A stretch of DNA of 64,000 nt from Micromonospora peucetia (lineage in GTDB: Bacteria; Actinomycetota; Actinomycetes; Mycobacteriales; Micromonosporaceae). Below the pieces are notes generated by a model. That model was not told the origin of the DNA. It made no database searches and saw nothing but the letters and a program-made list of their open reading frames with translations. Positions 7,967 to 16,668 of the stretch are shown in pieces. The stretch spans positions 868,001-932,000 of the forward strand of contig NZ_FMIC01000002.1 of the NCBI RefSeq assembly GCF_900091625.1, in the 5' to 3' direction. Position 1 is the stretch's first letter; every line of letters starts with the position of its first letter. The translations under genes and the position numbers were made by a program.

Positions 7967-8270
7967 GCCGCCCCCTCCCGGTCCCGCCGGCGCTGACGTT
8001 ACCGGGTCGGACCAGCGGGAGAACATCACCCTTGGCGTGGGGGCCTGCGACTTTCCGTGTCGTTCGCGCTTTCCTGCCGTCGATTGCCGGTGAATGGGCG
8101 TTTCGCAATTCAGCGCAATTCCCAGGCAAGCCCCAGGAACAGGAAATCGTGAGGACAATTCTCATTAATTGCCGCGAACAGCCCGCCGGCCTGCCAGGGT
8201 GGAAATGACGGGACGGCCAGGCCGATGTCCCGGATGCCACCCCATTCACACTCCTATCGGGAGGACTTCT
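7967..8270. other. Divergent intergenic region with AT-rich AATT cluster
   Basis: 304 bases between divergent genes. The centre (about 8085-8175) is much richer in A and T than its surroundings. It has GCAATT at 8105-8110 and 8115-8120 (direct, 10 bases apart). An inverted pair CAATT (8156-8160) and AATTG (8167-8171) encloses six bases. These could be regulator sites for the wall peptidase gene at 8271. I looked for the ydaO (cyclic di-AMP) riboswitch often found before actinobacterial wall hydrolases and could not recognise it. Confidence 0.45.
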
Positions 8271-9083
8271 GTGCGGGTAAACACCCTGAAACGGGCGGCT
8301 GTCGCATTCGCCCTGGCGTTGCCGGCCGCCGCTGTCGCCACGGTGGTCGCCGCGCCAGCGGCCCACGCCGACGGCTGCTACACGTGGAAGCGCAACCTCT
8401 ACCAGGGGCGCTCTGGCGACGATGTCCGCCAGTTGCAGATCCGGGTGGCCGGGTGGGCCGGCAACCGGGACATCGTGGAGAACGACGGTCGCTACGGGCC
8501 GAAGACCGCCGCCGCGGTCAAGCGGTTCCAGGCCGCGTACGGGCTGCGCGCCGACGGCGTCGCCGGACCACAGACGTACGGCAAGCTCTACGACCTCCAG
8601 GACAACGACTGCACGCCACAGCACTTCAGCTTCAGCGAGATGGACGACGGCTGCGGTCGCGGTGGCTGGAACGGCGGCCCGCTCTCCCCCGCCCAGACCA
8701 GACAGAACGCGCTGCGCACGATGTGGAAGCTGGAGGCGGTGCGGCACAGCCTCGGCGACAAGCCGCTGTACGTCAGCAGCGGCTTCCGCAGCCGCGCCTG
8801 CAACAACCAGGTCGGTGGGGCGTCGGACAGCCAACACCTCTACGGCAACGCCGCCGACGTGGTCTCGCGCACGAGTTCGCTGTGCCAGATCGCCCGGGAC
8901 GCCCGCAACCGGGGTTTCAGCGGGATCTTCGGGCCGGGCTACCCGGACCACGACGACCACGTGCACGTGGACTCGCGGCGGGAGAACAACAGCGACAACA
9001 GCCCGAACACCACCAGTTGGTCCGCGCCGGACTGCGGGATCGGCGCCGACGTTGCCAGCAACGTCGGCGCCGGCAACGACTGA
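8271..9083 (+). CDS. Secreted D-Ala-D-Ala carboxypeptidase-like M15 peptidase with peptidoglycan-binding domain
   Basis: 270-residue exported wall hydrolase. Residues 1-34 are a Sec signal peptide ending AHA. Residues about 40-110 are a PG_binding_1 domain (DDVRQLQIRV, NDGRYGPKTAAAVKRFQ, LRADGVAGPQTYGKL). The C-terminal domain is a zinc M15-type peptidase: SQHLYGNAADV (187-197) supplies His189 and Asp196, and DDHVHVD supplies His232. Cys pairs (36/114, 128/177 and others) suggest disulfides, as expected outside the cell. The GTG at 8271 follows GGGAGGA. The end is marked by the hairpin at 9121. It probably cuts the D-Ala end of stem peptides. Confidence 0.93.
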   Translation: MRVNTLKRAAVAFALALPAAAVATVVAAPAAHADGCYTWKRNLYQGRSGDDVRQLQIRVAGWAGNRDIVENDGRYGPKTAAAVKRFQAAYGLRADGVAGPQTYGKLYDLQDNDCTPQHFSFSEMDDGCGRGGWNGGPLSPAQTRQNALRTMWKLEAVRHSLGDKPLYVSSGFRSRACNNQVGGASDSQHLYGNAADVVSRTSSLCQIARDARNRGFSGIFGPGYPDHDDHVHVDSRRENNSDNSPNTTSWSAPDCGIGADVASNVGAGND

Positions 9084-9120
9084 GCCGGTCACACGGCCAC
9101 GCCGAGCCGGTACGACGGCG

Positions 9121-9166
9121 ACGCCGGCCCGGGCGCGGGTGGGGAACCGCGCGTCCGGGCCGGCGT
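9121..9166. terminator. Bidirectional hairpin terminator
   Basis: A 12-bp perfect outer stem (9121-9132 with 9155-9166) continues into a 6-bp inner stem (9133-9138 with 9147-9152) after small internal loops. It lies between the convergent peptidase (ends 9083) and response regulator (ends 9201), and would serve both. Confidence 0.75.
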
Positions 9167-9200
9167 CGTGCCCCGGTCGCGCCGGCGGGCGTGCCCCCGC

Positions 9201-9902
9201 TCAGACGAGGCCGGCGTCGTGGACCAGCAGGGCCACCTGCACCCGGTTGTTCAGGTCGAGCTTCACCAGCAGCCGCGACACGTACGCCTTCACGGTCGCG
9301 ACGCTCATGAACAGCTCGGCGGCGATCTCCGCGTTCGTCCGGCCCCGCCCGACCGCGACCGCGACCTCGCGCTCCCGCTCGCTGAGCCCGGCGAGCTGCC
9401 GCAGCGCCCGGTCCCTACGCGGGTCGGTACCGCCGGCCGCACCCGGACCGGTCACGTGGTCGATCAGCCGGCGGGTCACCACCGGGGAGAGCGTCGCCTC
9501 CCCCGCCGCCACCCGGCGCACCGCCCGCACGATCTCGGCCGGCGGGGTGTCCTTGAGCAGGAAGCCGCCGGCCCCGGCCCGCAGCGCCCGGAGCACCTGC
9601 TCGTCGGCGTCGAAGGTGGTCAGCACCAGCACCTCCGGCGGATCGGGCGACGCGCGCAGCGCCTCGGTGGCGGCGAGACCGTCGAGCCGGGGCATCCGGA
9701 TGTCCATCAGCACCACGTCCGGCGCGCAGGCGGCCACGGCGGCCGGCACCTCGCTGCCGTCGGCAGCCTCCCCGACCACGAGCAGGTCCGGCACCCCGCC
9801 GAGGATCATCGACAGGCCGGCCCGGACCAGCGCGTCGTCGTCGACGACCAGCACCCGCACCGGCCGGTCGGGGGTGGGCCCGCCCGTCGCCGGCCCGGTC
9901 AC
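9201..9902 (-). CDS. NarL/LuxR-family response regulator
   Basis: 233-residue two-component response regulator. The receiver domain has acidic residues DDD at 21-23, the phosphoacceptor Asp67 in VVLMDIRMP and a conserved Lys in FLLKDTPP. The C-terminal LuxR-type HTH runs from LSEREREVAVAVGRGRTNAE to VATVKAYVSRLLVKL. The GTG at 9902 overlaps the stop of the kinase gene as GTGA, so the pair is translationally coupled. The kinase/regulator pair faces away from an ABC exporter operon at 11261, which it probably controls, as in antibiotic-stress systems of this layout. Confidence 0.93.
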   Translation of the reverse strand: MTGPATGGPTPDRPVRVLVVDDDALVRAGLSMILGGVPDLLVVGEAADGSEVPAAVAACAPDVVLMDIRMPRLDGLAATEALRASPDPPEVLVLTTFDADEQVLRALRAGAGGFLLKDTPPAEIVRAVRRVAAGEATLSPVVTRRLIDHVTGPGAAGGTDPRRDRALRQLAGLSEREREVAVAVGRGRTNAEIAAELFMSVATVKAYVSRLLVKLDLNNRVQVALLVHDAGLV

Positions 9903-11137
9903 GCCGGCCACGGCAGCCAGGCGGCCAGCCGGAAGTCGCCGGAGTCGTCCCGCCCGTACTCCAGTCGCCCGCCGGCCAGGCTGACCCGTTCGGCGATGCC
10001 GACCAGGCCCGTGCCGGCGCCGGGGATCTCCGGGCTGACGACGCCGCCGACCGGCCACCGGTTGCGGACCTCCACGGTCAGCCCGTCACCGGGGGCACCG
10101 GCCACGTCGACGGTGACCCCGGCGCCGGCGGCGTGCTTGCGGGCGTTGGTCAGGCCCTCCTGCACGATCCGGTAGACGCTGCGCCCCACCGCTGCGGGCA
10201 CCTGCTCCGCCGCCGTGACCATGTCGCGGACGCCGACCCGGACCCCGGCCGCCCGGGACTCCTCGACGAGCGCGGGCAGGTCTCCCAGGGTGGGCTGCGG
10301 GCGTTCCGGGGCCTGCTCGGCGACAGATTCCGCGCGGAGCACCCCGATCACCTCGCGCAGGTCCTGCAAGGCGGCGTGGGCACTGCCCCGGATCACCCCG
10401 GCCGCCCTCGCCACCTCCTCCGGCGGCGCGTCCGGGCGGAACTCCAACGCGCCGGCGTGCAGGCTGAGCAACGAGATCCGGTGCGCCAGCACGTCGTGCA
10501 TCTCCCGGGCGATCCGGGTGCGCTCCAGGTGCCGGGCCTGCGCCACCCGCAACTGCTGCTCCGCCTCGGCCCGCTCGGCGCGCTCGCGCAGCGACACGAC
10601 GAGCTGCCGCCGGGCCCGGACGAACATCCCCCACGCCAGCACGGCGGTGATGAACAGCACCGTCCAGACCGTCGCCGCCCAGAACCCCATGTTCGGATCC
10701 GGGCGGAGCCCGTAGTAGGCGAACGACAGCAGCACGTGCACGCCGACCAGCCCGGCCGCGACGGGGAACGGGCGGTGCACCGCCACCGTGAAGATGATGA
10801 TCAGCATCGCGGTCGAGGCGGTGACGGAGAAGGTCGCCAGGGGAAGGCTGGCCAGTGCCAGGCCCACCGGCCAGCGGCGGCGGACCCAGAGCGCGGCGGC
10901 GGCGGCCAGCCCGCACGCGAAGTCGAACTCCTCCAGCCAGGCCGGGCCGGTGTTCAGCGCGAACTGCGGAGCGGACGACGTGGCGTCCTCGAACGCCAGC
11001 AGGGCAAAGCCGAGCGCGATCAGGAAGCAGAGCCCGTCCACCAACCAGTCGCGGGTGGTCCGCCGGGTCCGCCCGGTCGCCTCGGCGAGGGCCCCCGGCA
11101 GCAGCCAGGGGTGGTCGGGCACGGCGGCACTGGTCAC
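9899..11137 (-). CDS. DesK/NarX-type sensor histidine kinase
   Basis: 412-residue membrane sensor kinase. Several hydrophobic segments lie within residues 31-180 (for example GLCFLIALGFALLAF, MLIIIFTVAV, TVLFITAVLAWGMF). A HisKA_3 dimerisation domain follows with the phosphoacceptor His214 in IAREMHDVLAHRIS. The C-terminal HATPase domain shows VQEGLTNARKHA (N-box) and GAGTGLVGIAERV (G-box). There is no large extracytoplasmic sensor domain, typical of kinases that detect membrane or transporter-linked signals. It is transcribed with the response regulator downstream and is divergent (123 bp) from the ABC transporter genes. Confidence 0.92.
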   Translation of the reverse strand: MTSAAVPDHPWLLPGALAEATGRTRRTTRDWLVDGLCFLIALGFALLAFEDATSSAPQFALNTGPAWLEEFDFACGLAAAAALWVRRRWPVGLALASLPLATFSVTASTAMLIIIFTVAVHRPFPVAAGLVGVHVLLSFAYYGLRPDPNMGFWAATVWTVLFITAVLAWGMFVRARRQLVVSLRERAERAEAEQQLRVAQARHLERTRIAREMHDVLAHRISLLSLHAGALEFRPDAPPEEVARAAGVIRGSAHAALQDLREVIGVLRAESVAEQAPERPQPTLGDLPALVEESRAAGVRVGVRDMVTAAEQVPAAVGRSVYRIVQEGLTNARKHAAGAGVTVDVAGAPGDGLTVEVRNRWPVGGVVSPEIPGAGTGLVGIAERVSLAGGRLEYGRDDSGDFRLAAWLPWPA

Positions 11138-11260
11138 GCCGCCATGCTAGGCAGCCGACCGGCGCACCGGCCAGCGACCAAAGTCGAGACCCGGCGTCGA
11201 CTTCGGTAGCCGCCGCGCGAGACCGTCGGCCGCAGCGGGCGGCCAGGTGGCTCCGGCAGC

Positions 11261-12166
11261 GTGACCGGCATGATCAGCGTGGAACACCTCACCAAACGGT
11301 ACGGGCGGCACGCCGCCGTCGACGACGTGTCGTTCCGCTGCGAGCCGGGCACCGTCACCGGCTTCCTGGGGCCGAACGGCGCCGGCAAGTCCACCACCAT
11401 GCGGATGATCTGCGGCCTCACCCCGCCCAGCGGCGGCGGCGCCACCGTCGGCGGCCGACGGTACCGGGACCTGCCCAACCCGGGTCGCGAGATCGGGGTG
11501 CTGCTGGACGCCTCCGCCCAGCACGCCGGGCGCACCGGGCGGGAGGCGCTGACCGTGGCCGCCGAGACCATGGGCGTGGACCGCCGGCAGGTCACCAGCA
11601 AGCTCGACCTGGTCGGGCTGAACGAGGTCGCCGCGAAGCGCCGCGTCCGGGCGTACTCGTTGGGCATGCGGCAGCGGCTCGGCCTGGCGCTGGCGCTGCT
11701 GGGCGACCCCCGGGTGCTGATCCTCGACGAGCCGGCCAACGGGCTGGACCCGGAGGGGATCTTCTGGATGCGCGGCCTGCTGCGCGACTTCGCCGACCGG
11801 GGCGGCACCGTGCTGCTCTCCTCCCACCTGCTGCGCGAGGTGGAGGCGGTCGCGGACCGGCTGGTGGTCATCGGGGGCGGCCGGATCGTGGCCCAGGGCG
11901 ACAAGGACGAGTTGCTGGCCGGCGGCGGCACCCTGGTCCGGGCCCGGAACGCGGCGGCGCTGCGCGGCGCGCTCGACCGGGCCGGGCTGGCCGTCACCGA
12001 GGGCACCGACGGGCTGCTGGTCCGCGCCGACGCCGACACGGTCGGGCAGGCCGCCGCCGACGCCGGCGTCGCCCTCACCGAGCTGCGGCCCGCCGGCAGC
12101 GCCGGCCTCGAACAGCTCTTCCTCACCCTGACCGCCGGCGCGTCGACCCGGGAGGCCGTCCGATGA
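11261..12166 (+). CDS. ABC transporter ATP-binding protein (bacitracin/antibiotic-type exporter)
   Basis: 301-residue ATPase subunit of an ABC-2 exporter. Walker A is GPNGAGKST (about residues 43-51). The signature region reads YSLGMRQRLGLALALLGDP, with LGMRQ in place of SGGQQ, as in this exporter subclass. Walker B is VLILDEPANGLDP, followed by SSHLLREVEAV. The C-terminal 80 residues form the substrate-coupling extension of the BcrA/CcmA-like group. GTG at 11261 has AGGTGG about ten bases upstream; ATG at 11270 is the alternative. The stop overlaps the permease start as ATGA. Confidence 0.9.
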   Translation: MTGMISVEHLTKRYGRHAAVDDVSFRCEPGTVTGFLGPNGAGKSTTMRMICGLTPPSGGGATVGGRRYRDLPNPGREIGVLLDASAQHAGRTGREALTVAAETMGVDRRQVTSKLDLVGLNEVAAKRRVRAYSLGMRQRLGLALALLGDPRVLILDEPANGLDPEGIFWMRGLLRDFADRGGTVLLSSHLLREVEAVADRLVVIGGGRIVAQGDKDELLAGGGTLVRARNAAALRGALDRAGLAVTEGTDGLLVRADADTVGQAAADAGVALTELRPAGSAGLEQLFLTLTAGASTREAVR

Positions 12167-12954
12167 CCACCACCGTCACCACCTCGCCCACCGCCGCCCC
12201 GCACCGCCATCCCGACCTACGGCGGCCGTCGCTGCTCCGGCTCACCGGGGTCGAGCTGCGCAAGCTCGTCGACACCCGGGCCGGGCTGTGGCTGCTCATC
12301 ACCATCGGGCTGCTCGCCGCCGCCCTGGTGGTGGTTCAGTTGATCTGGACGCCCGACGACGAGCAGACCTTCGTCAACTTCTTCCTACCGACGCTGCTGC
12401 CGGTCGGCCTGCTGCTGCCGGTGCTGGGCATCCTGTCGGTCACCGGGGAATGGTCGCAGCGCACCGCGCTGACCACGTTCGCCCTGGTGCCCCGGCGGGG
12501 CCGGGTGATCGCCGCGAAGCTGGCCGCGACGGTGCTGGCAGCCCTGGCGTCGGTGCTGGTCGGCCTCGCCGTGGCCGCCGTTGGCACGTTGGTCGCCGGC
12601 GCCACCGGCGGTGCCGGCACCTGGCGGTTCGAGGGGACGCTGCTACTACATGCGATCGTGTTCCAGGTGATCAACGTGCTGATGGGCGTCGGCTTCGGCC
12701 TGCTGCTGCTCAACACGCCGCTGGCGATCGTCGGCTACCTGCTGTTGCCGATGGTCTGGTCAATCCTCGGCACGATGATCCGGTCGTTGGAGGGCCCGGC
12801 CGGCTGGCTGGACACCACCCGCACCATGGAGCCGCTGTTGACCCCCGACGTCACCTCCGGGCAGTGGGCCCGGCTCGGGGTGTCGCTGCTGCTCTGGCTG
12901 GGCGTGCCGCTGGTCGTCGGGCTGATCCGTACGCTGCGCCGCGAGGTGTCCTGA
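12163..12954 (+). CDS. ABC-2 type permease
   Basis: 263-residue membrane subunit of the exporter, translated from an ATGA overlap with the ATPase gene. About six hydrophobic helices can be seen: LWLLITIGLLAAALVVVQL, LLPVGLLLPVLGILSV, VLAALASVLVGLAVAAVG, VLMGVGFGLLLL, IVGYLLLPMVWSIL and LLLWLGVPLVVGLI. The pattern and size match BcrB/NatB-type permeases that move lipophilic antibiotics or peptides. Upstream in-frame sequence reads over the ATPase gene and is a shadow. The substrate is unknown. Confidence 0.88.
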   Translation: MTTTVTTSPTAAPHRHPDLRRPSLLRLTGVELRKLVDTRAGLWLLITIGLLAAALVVVQLIWTPDDEQTFVNFFLPTLLPVGLLLPVLGILSVTGEWSQRTALTTFALVPRRGRVIAAKLAATVLAALASVLVGLAVAAVGTLVAGATGGAGTWRFEGTLLLHAIVFQVINVLMGVGFGLLLLNTPLAIVGYLLLPMVWSILGTMIRSLEGPAGWLDTTRTMEPLLTPDVTSGQWARLGVSLLLWLGVPLVVGLIRTLRREVS

Positions 12955-12956
12955 CG

Positions 12957-13691
12957 GTGGACAGCTACGGCACTCCCACCGTCGTCGACGGCGGCACGGC
13001 GGAGCTGGCGGTGCTCTGGGGCGGCTTCCCGGTGCTCGGCGCGGGCGTCGGGTGGCTGCTCGCCGAGGGCGCGGGGTGGATCGCCGAGCTGCCCTGGGCA
13101 CCGGCCCAGGGGCTGTTCGAGCTGGTCGACGGGTTGCCTGAGGCGCAGGCCAGCATCGGCGGGGTGGCGGTCGGCATGCTCGGCGGCCTGGTGATCGCCG
13201 CCATCGGCACCGCCGAACGGCTCACCGTCACGGTCGACACCGAGCGGGCCCGGCTGCGGCGCAGTGGCAGCACGCGGGAGGTCATGCGGCGGCAGGTGCG
13301 CGCGGTGTTCCACGACGGCAAGCACCTGGTGCTGCTCGGCACCGACGACGACGAGGTGGCCCGGGAGAAGTCGGACCTCTCCGCCGAGCGGTTGGCCGCC
13401 GCCTTCCGCGGGCAGGGCTGGCCGTGGACGGACACCGACCCGCACCGGGACGCGTACCGGCGGTGGGTGCCGGACCTGCCCGGGCTGCCGACGGGCGCGG
13501 ATGCGCTGCTGCGGGCCCGGCAGCGGGCGCTGGAGAAGGACAAGGACGGCGAGGCCCGGGAACTACGCGACGAGCTGGCCCGCACCGGGGTGGTGGTCCG
13601 CGACGACCGTAAACGGCAGTACTGGCGGCTGACCCGCTCGGCCGTCACCGGTGAGCCATCGGATCGGGACGGGGAGGCTTCGGACCGGTGA
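12957..13691 (+). CDS. YqeB-like membrane protein
   Basis: 244-residue protein with two N-terminal hydrophobic segments (about residues 19-47 and 66-86: WGGFPVLGAGVGWLLAEGAG and GGVAVGMLGGLVIAAIG). A long soluble C-terminal half follows, carrying REVMRRQVRAVFHDGKHLVL, DLSAERLAAAF and a charged helix near residues 180-215. It resembles the family annotated YqeB in actinobacteria, whose role is not established. The GTG at 12957 lies two bases after the permease stop, so it belongs to the exporter operon. Its stop overlaps the GTG of the broken gene at 13688. Confidence 0.78.
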   Translation: MDSYGTPTVVDGGTAELAVLWGGFPVLGAGVGWLLAEGAGWIAELPWAPAQGLFELVDGLPEAQASIGGVAVGMLGGLVIAAIGTAERLTVTVDTERARLRRSGSTREVMRRQVRAVFHDGKHLVLLGTDDDEVAREKSDLSAERLAAAFRGQGWPWTDTDPHRDAYRRWVPDLPGLPTGADALLRARQRALEKDKDGEARELRDELARTGVVVRDDRKRQYWRLTRSAVTGEPSDRDGEASDR

Positions 13692-13994
13692 CCGAGTACG
13701 TCCTGCGTCCGCCGCGCAATCCGGTGCGACGCGGGCCATCGGCTGGTGGGCGACGCAGGTGGTCGTCGTCGTGCTGCCGCCGGTCCTCGTACTGGTGCTG
13801 CTGGGTTCGTTGATCGCCCCCGCCCGGTTCTGGTTGTTGCGGGCGGGGGCGGCGGCTACCAGGTCGAGGACGTGCTGCTGCCCGAGGGGCTGTGCTTCGC
13901 CGAGGAGGCGGTGCCCGGTGTGCTGTCGCAGTTCGTGGTGCCCCGCACCGGGGTGGCGGTCCGCGACGGCAGTACTGGACGCGACTTCCGCTGA
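13688..13994 (+). pseudogene. Frameshifted small membrane protein remnant
   Basis: A coding-looking protein is split over three frames. It begins at a GTG (13688) that overlaps the YqeB stop as GTGA: VTEYVLRPPRNPVRR. It shifts near 13734 to a frame reading RAIGWWATQVVVVVLPPVL, then VLVLLGSLIAPARFWLL. It shifts again near 13845 to GYQVEDVLLPEGLCF, then EEAVPGVLSQFVVPRTGVAV, and stops at 13994. The first half resembles the N-terminus of small PH-domain (YdbS-like) membrane proteins of this genus, from memory. Either a decayed gene or sequencing errors could explain it. The middle of the PH domain appears to be missing, which favours a true remnant. Confidence 0.5.
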
Positions 13995-14055
13995 GCCGGA
14001 GGGCGACGGCCGGTAGCGTTGCTCCTGACGGGGCCCTGGGCACGGGGAGCGCGCG

Positions 14056-14598
14056 ATGACCGAGCAGCAGCCGTACCGGGTGGTGGCCCGGCACCCCGGC
14101 TTCGAGCTGCGCCGATACCCGGCGCACCTGGTCGCCGAGGTGCGGGCGGAGGGCGCGTTCGAGCAGGCCGCCCTGGACGCCTTCGGGCCGCTGGGCGCGT
14201 ACGTCGGCGGCGCCAACCGCTCCCGGCAGGCGATCGCGCCGGGGACGGGCCCGGAGACGATCGCGCTGACGGCCCCGTTCGTACAGGAGGAGGGGGATCG
14301 GCCGGACCACTGGCTGGCGTGGCTCGTCATGCCGGCGGGCTTCACCCCCGACACGCTGCCCGAGCCGGCGGACCCCCGGGTGCACACCCGGGTGGTCCCG
14401 GAGCAGCTCGCCGCCGCGGTGCGCTTCACGGGTCGCTGGACGGCGGGAGCGTTCGACCGGCGGGCGATCGCGCTGGGCCGCGCGGTCACCGCGGTCGGGC
14501 TGCGTCCCGCCGGCGCGGTCCGGTACGCCCGCTTCGACCGGCCGTGGAAGCCGTGGTTCCTGCGCCACAACGAGGTCGTGCTGCCGATCGCCGAGTGA
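14056..14598 (+). CDS. SOUL-family heme-binding protein
   Basis: 180-residue protein of the SOUL/HBP family (PF04832), small cytoplasmic proteins that bind heme or related hydrophobic ligands. Hallmarks are the opening PYRVVARHPGFELRRYPAHL, VAEV, then an F/Y-rich central strand, IALTAPFVQ and the C-terminal YARFDRPWKPWFLRHNEV, close to the consensus Y.PPwtP.flRrNEv. The ATG follows GGGGAG. The length is typical. It converges closely with the hydrolase gene at 14627. Function in bacteria is unclear. Confidence 0.92.
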   Translation: MTEQQPYRVVARHPGFELRRYPAHLVAEVRAEGAFEQAALDAFGPLGAYVGGANRSRQAIAPGTGPETIALTAPFVQEEGDRPDHWLAWLVMPAGFTPDTLPEPADPRVHTRVVPEQLAAAVRFTGRWTAGAFDRRAIALGRAVTAVGLRPAGAVRYARFDRPWKPWFLRHNEVVLPIAE

Positions 14599-14626
14599 GC
14601 CGGCGGCGCTGACCGGCGAGGCACCG

Positions 14627-16093
14627 TCAGGCGGCGATGACCACGGCGGCCCCGATCGCGAGGAGCGCCGAGAACGCCGCCGAGGTCAGCCGCCGCCACG
14701 GCGGTGCGCCGGCCAGCGGCGGCAACCCCCGCCAGCGGTACGTGGCCAGGGCGATCCCGGCCGCCGAGAGGCCCGCGCCGACCGGCCACAGCCAGCCGGG
14801 GACCATCGACCAGTCGCCGAGCCGGTGGCCGAGACCGAGGTAGAGCACCGCCCAGGCGACGGCGGGCGCCAGGGTGAGCCGGTCGGGGGCCCGTCGGGTG
14901 GCGCCGAGCAGGCCCAGCCCGCCGAGGAAGGTGAGGACCACCCCGAGGCCGGCGCTGATCCAGACCGGCAGCGGCGGCCCGTCCCCGTCGGCGTCCCGCG
15001 CCGGTACGCCGAGCAGCCGCAGCCCGATCGGCTCGACGCCCCTGGCGGTGTTGCCGAGCACCACCACGCCCCGCCCGGTGGCCCGTTCGAAGCCCAGGTA
15101 GCCGTGGAAGCCGCCGGTGGCGCCGTTGTGCCAGACGATCTCGCGGTCGCCGTAGCGGGTGGTGAACCAGCCGTAGCCGACCCGCCTGCTGTCGTCCTCG
15201 GTGAAGCGCCCGGTGGCGGCGTCGGCGCCGGGGGCGGTGCCGGCGAGCGTCGCGCCGAGCAGCCGGGCCAGGTCCTCCACGGTCGACCAGGAGCCGACGC
15301 CGGCCGGCGCGTAGCCGTCGCCGACCCAGGCGTCGACCGCGCGACCGCCGGCCGTGGAACCCTCGGCGTGCCCGGACGGCAGGGCGGTGGCGTCGGTCGC
15401 CAGCACGGTCGCCGTCATACCGAGCGGTCGCAGCAGCTCACGGTCCAGCAGCTCCGGGTACGACGTGCCGGCCCGGGTGGCAAGCGCCTGCCCGAGCAAC
15501 GCCATCCCGAGGTTGGAGTAGCGGACCTGCCCGCGCCCGTCGCCGGGCTCCTCGTCGCCGGCGGCGTCGACCAGCCATCCGGCGTCCTGTCCCGCGTAGG
15601 GGTTGCCGCCGGTGAGGTTCGCCCACCAGATGCTGACCAGGTCCCCGACCGAGGTGGCGAGACGGGGCAGGCCGGAGCGGTGACTGGCCAGCTCGGCCAG
15701 GGTGACCTCGCGGGCGGGACCGGTCAGCTCGGGCAGCGTGGCGCCGACCGGCTCGTCGGGGCGTACCGCACCGGCCGCGACCTGCCGGGCGAGCAACATC
15801 CCGGTCATCACCTTGGCGATCGAGCCGATCTCGAACGGGGTGCCCGGTTCCACCGGCCGGCCGGCCGGGTCGCGGTCGCCCAGGCCGGCGCTCCGGACCT
15901 GGCCGTTCTCCAGCACGGCGACGGCGAGACCCCGGTGGCCCTCGGGGTCGGGCACCGCCGCGCGGACAGCGGCGGCCAGCGCGGTGTCGCCGCTGCTCTG
16001 CGCGGTCAGCCGGGGCGCGCGGGGCATGACCCCCACGGCCGCGACCGCGCCGACGAGACCGATGACCAGGGCGAGGGCGGCCGGCTTGCGCAT
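14627..16093 (-). CDS. Membrane-anchored serine hydrolase, class C beta-lactamase family
   Basis: 488-residue protein with an N-terminal signal anchor (residues about 5-25), an extracytoplasmic PF00144 domain and a C-terminal membrane part of about four helices (for example ISAGLGVVLTFLGGLGLLGA and AFSALLAIGAAVVIAA). Catalytic boxes are SIAK at 91-94, YSN at 192-194 and the HNG near WHNGATGGFHG. This fused layout resembles PbpE/FmtA-like membrane esterases. It lies immediately downstream of... rather, on the same strand as the ArsR-type regulator (16150-16662), 56 bp beyond that gene's stop, so the regulator and hydrolase are probably co-transcribed. Confidence 0.9.
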   Translation of the reverse strand: MRKPAALALVIGLVGAVAAVGVMPRAPRLTAQSSGDTALAAAVRAAVPDPEGHRGLAVAVLENGQVRSAGLGDRDPAGRPVEPGTPFEIGSIAKVMTGMLLARQVAAGAVRPDEPVGATLPELTGPAREVTLAELASHRSGLPRLATSVGDLVSIWWANLTGGNPYAGQDAGWLVDAAGDEEPGDGRGQVRYSNLGMALLGQALATRAGTSYPELLDRELLRPLGMTATVLATDATALPSGHAEGSTAGGRAVDAWVGDGYAPAGVGSWSTVEDLARLLGATLAGTAPGADAATGRFTEDDSRRVGYGWFTTRYGDREIVWHNGATGGFHGYLGFERATGRGVVVLGNTARGVEPIGLRLLGVPARDADGDGPPLPVWISAGLGVVLTFLGGLGLLGATRRAPDRLTLAPAVAWAVLYLGLGHRLGDWSMVPGWLWPVGAGLSAAGIALATYRWRGLPPLAGAPPWRRLTSAAFSALLAIGAAVVIAA

Positions 16094-16149
16094 GGTGGTC
16101 CTTCCGTCGGGGGCTCCGAAGCGGGTCGGTGCCCCGGAGGGGTGACGGG

Positions 16150-16662
16150 TCAGCGGCGGGCGGCGGTGAGGATGGCCAGCAGCGGCACGACCCGTTCGGC
16201 CGGAACGGCGTAATGGCCCCGGCCGGCGCTGTGCAGCCAGCCGGCGGCGGTGAGCTGGCGCAGGTGGTGGTGCAGCTGGCCGGTGGTGCCCAGGCCCTCG
16301 ATCTCGGCCAGCTCGCCGGTGCCGTGCCGGCCGCCGAGGATCTCGCGGAGCAGGCGCAGCCGGACCGGGTGCGCCAGGGCGGTCAGCACGCCGGCCAGCT
16401 CCGTCCAGTTGCCGGCGAGTACGTCGTCGACGACGCGGCCGTACTGCCAGTCGTAGTGCTGGTCGTCGAGGCGGACGGTGCCGGTGTAGAGCACCGCGCC
16501 GCTGCCCTCGCTCGGGATCCGCTGTTTCAGCCCGTTGAGCGCCCAGAACACGTCACCGGCCGGCGTCGTCGCCCCGGCCGGCGGCGGTTCTGCCCCGAAG
16601 CGCTCCGTCAGCGCGGCGACCTGCGCCTCCAGCGCGCTCAGCCGTTCCTCGATCTCCGCCAT
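16150..16662 (-). CDS. ArsR-type winged-helix regulator
   Basis: 170-residue regulator. Residues 1-20 form a short coiled coil (MAEIEERLSALEAQVAALTE). The C-terminal half is a winged-helix domain: LTALAHPVRLRLLREIL, then GTTGQLHHHLRQLTAAGWL as the recognition region, then GRGHYAVPAERVVPLLAIL. There is no cysteine metal site, so it probably senses something other than metals. The start is the ATG at 16662, only six bases from a -10 box, suggesting a leaderless message. The gene downstream is the serine hydrolase at 14627, the likely target along with itself. ParA (16771) is divergent. Confidence 0.87.
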   Translation of the reverse strand: MAEIEERLSALEAQVAALTERFGAEPPPAGATTPAGDVFWALNGLKQRIPSEGSGAVLYTGTVRLDDQHYDWQYGRVVDDVLAGNWTELAGVLTALAHPVRLRLLREILGGRHGTGELAEIEGLGTTGQLHHHLRQLTAAGWLHSAGRGHYAVPAERVVPLLAILTAARR

Positions 16663-16668
16663 AGGTCG

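Noticed and set aside
8000..8270. Possible ydaO (cyclic di-AMP) riboswitch before the M15 peptidase
   Set aside because: I expected the conserved elements of this riboswitch before an actinobacterial wall hydrolase but could not match them.
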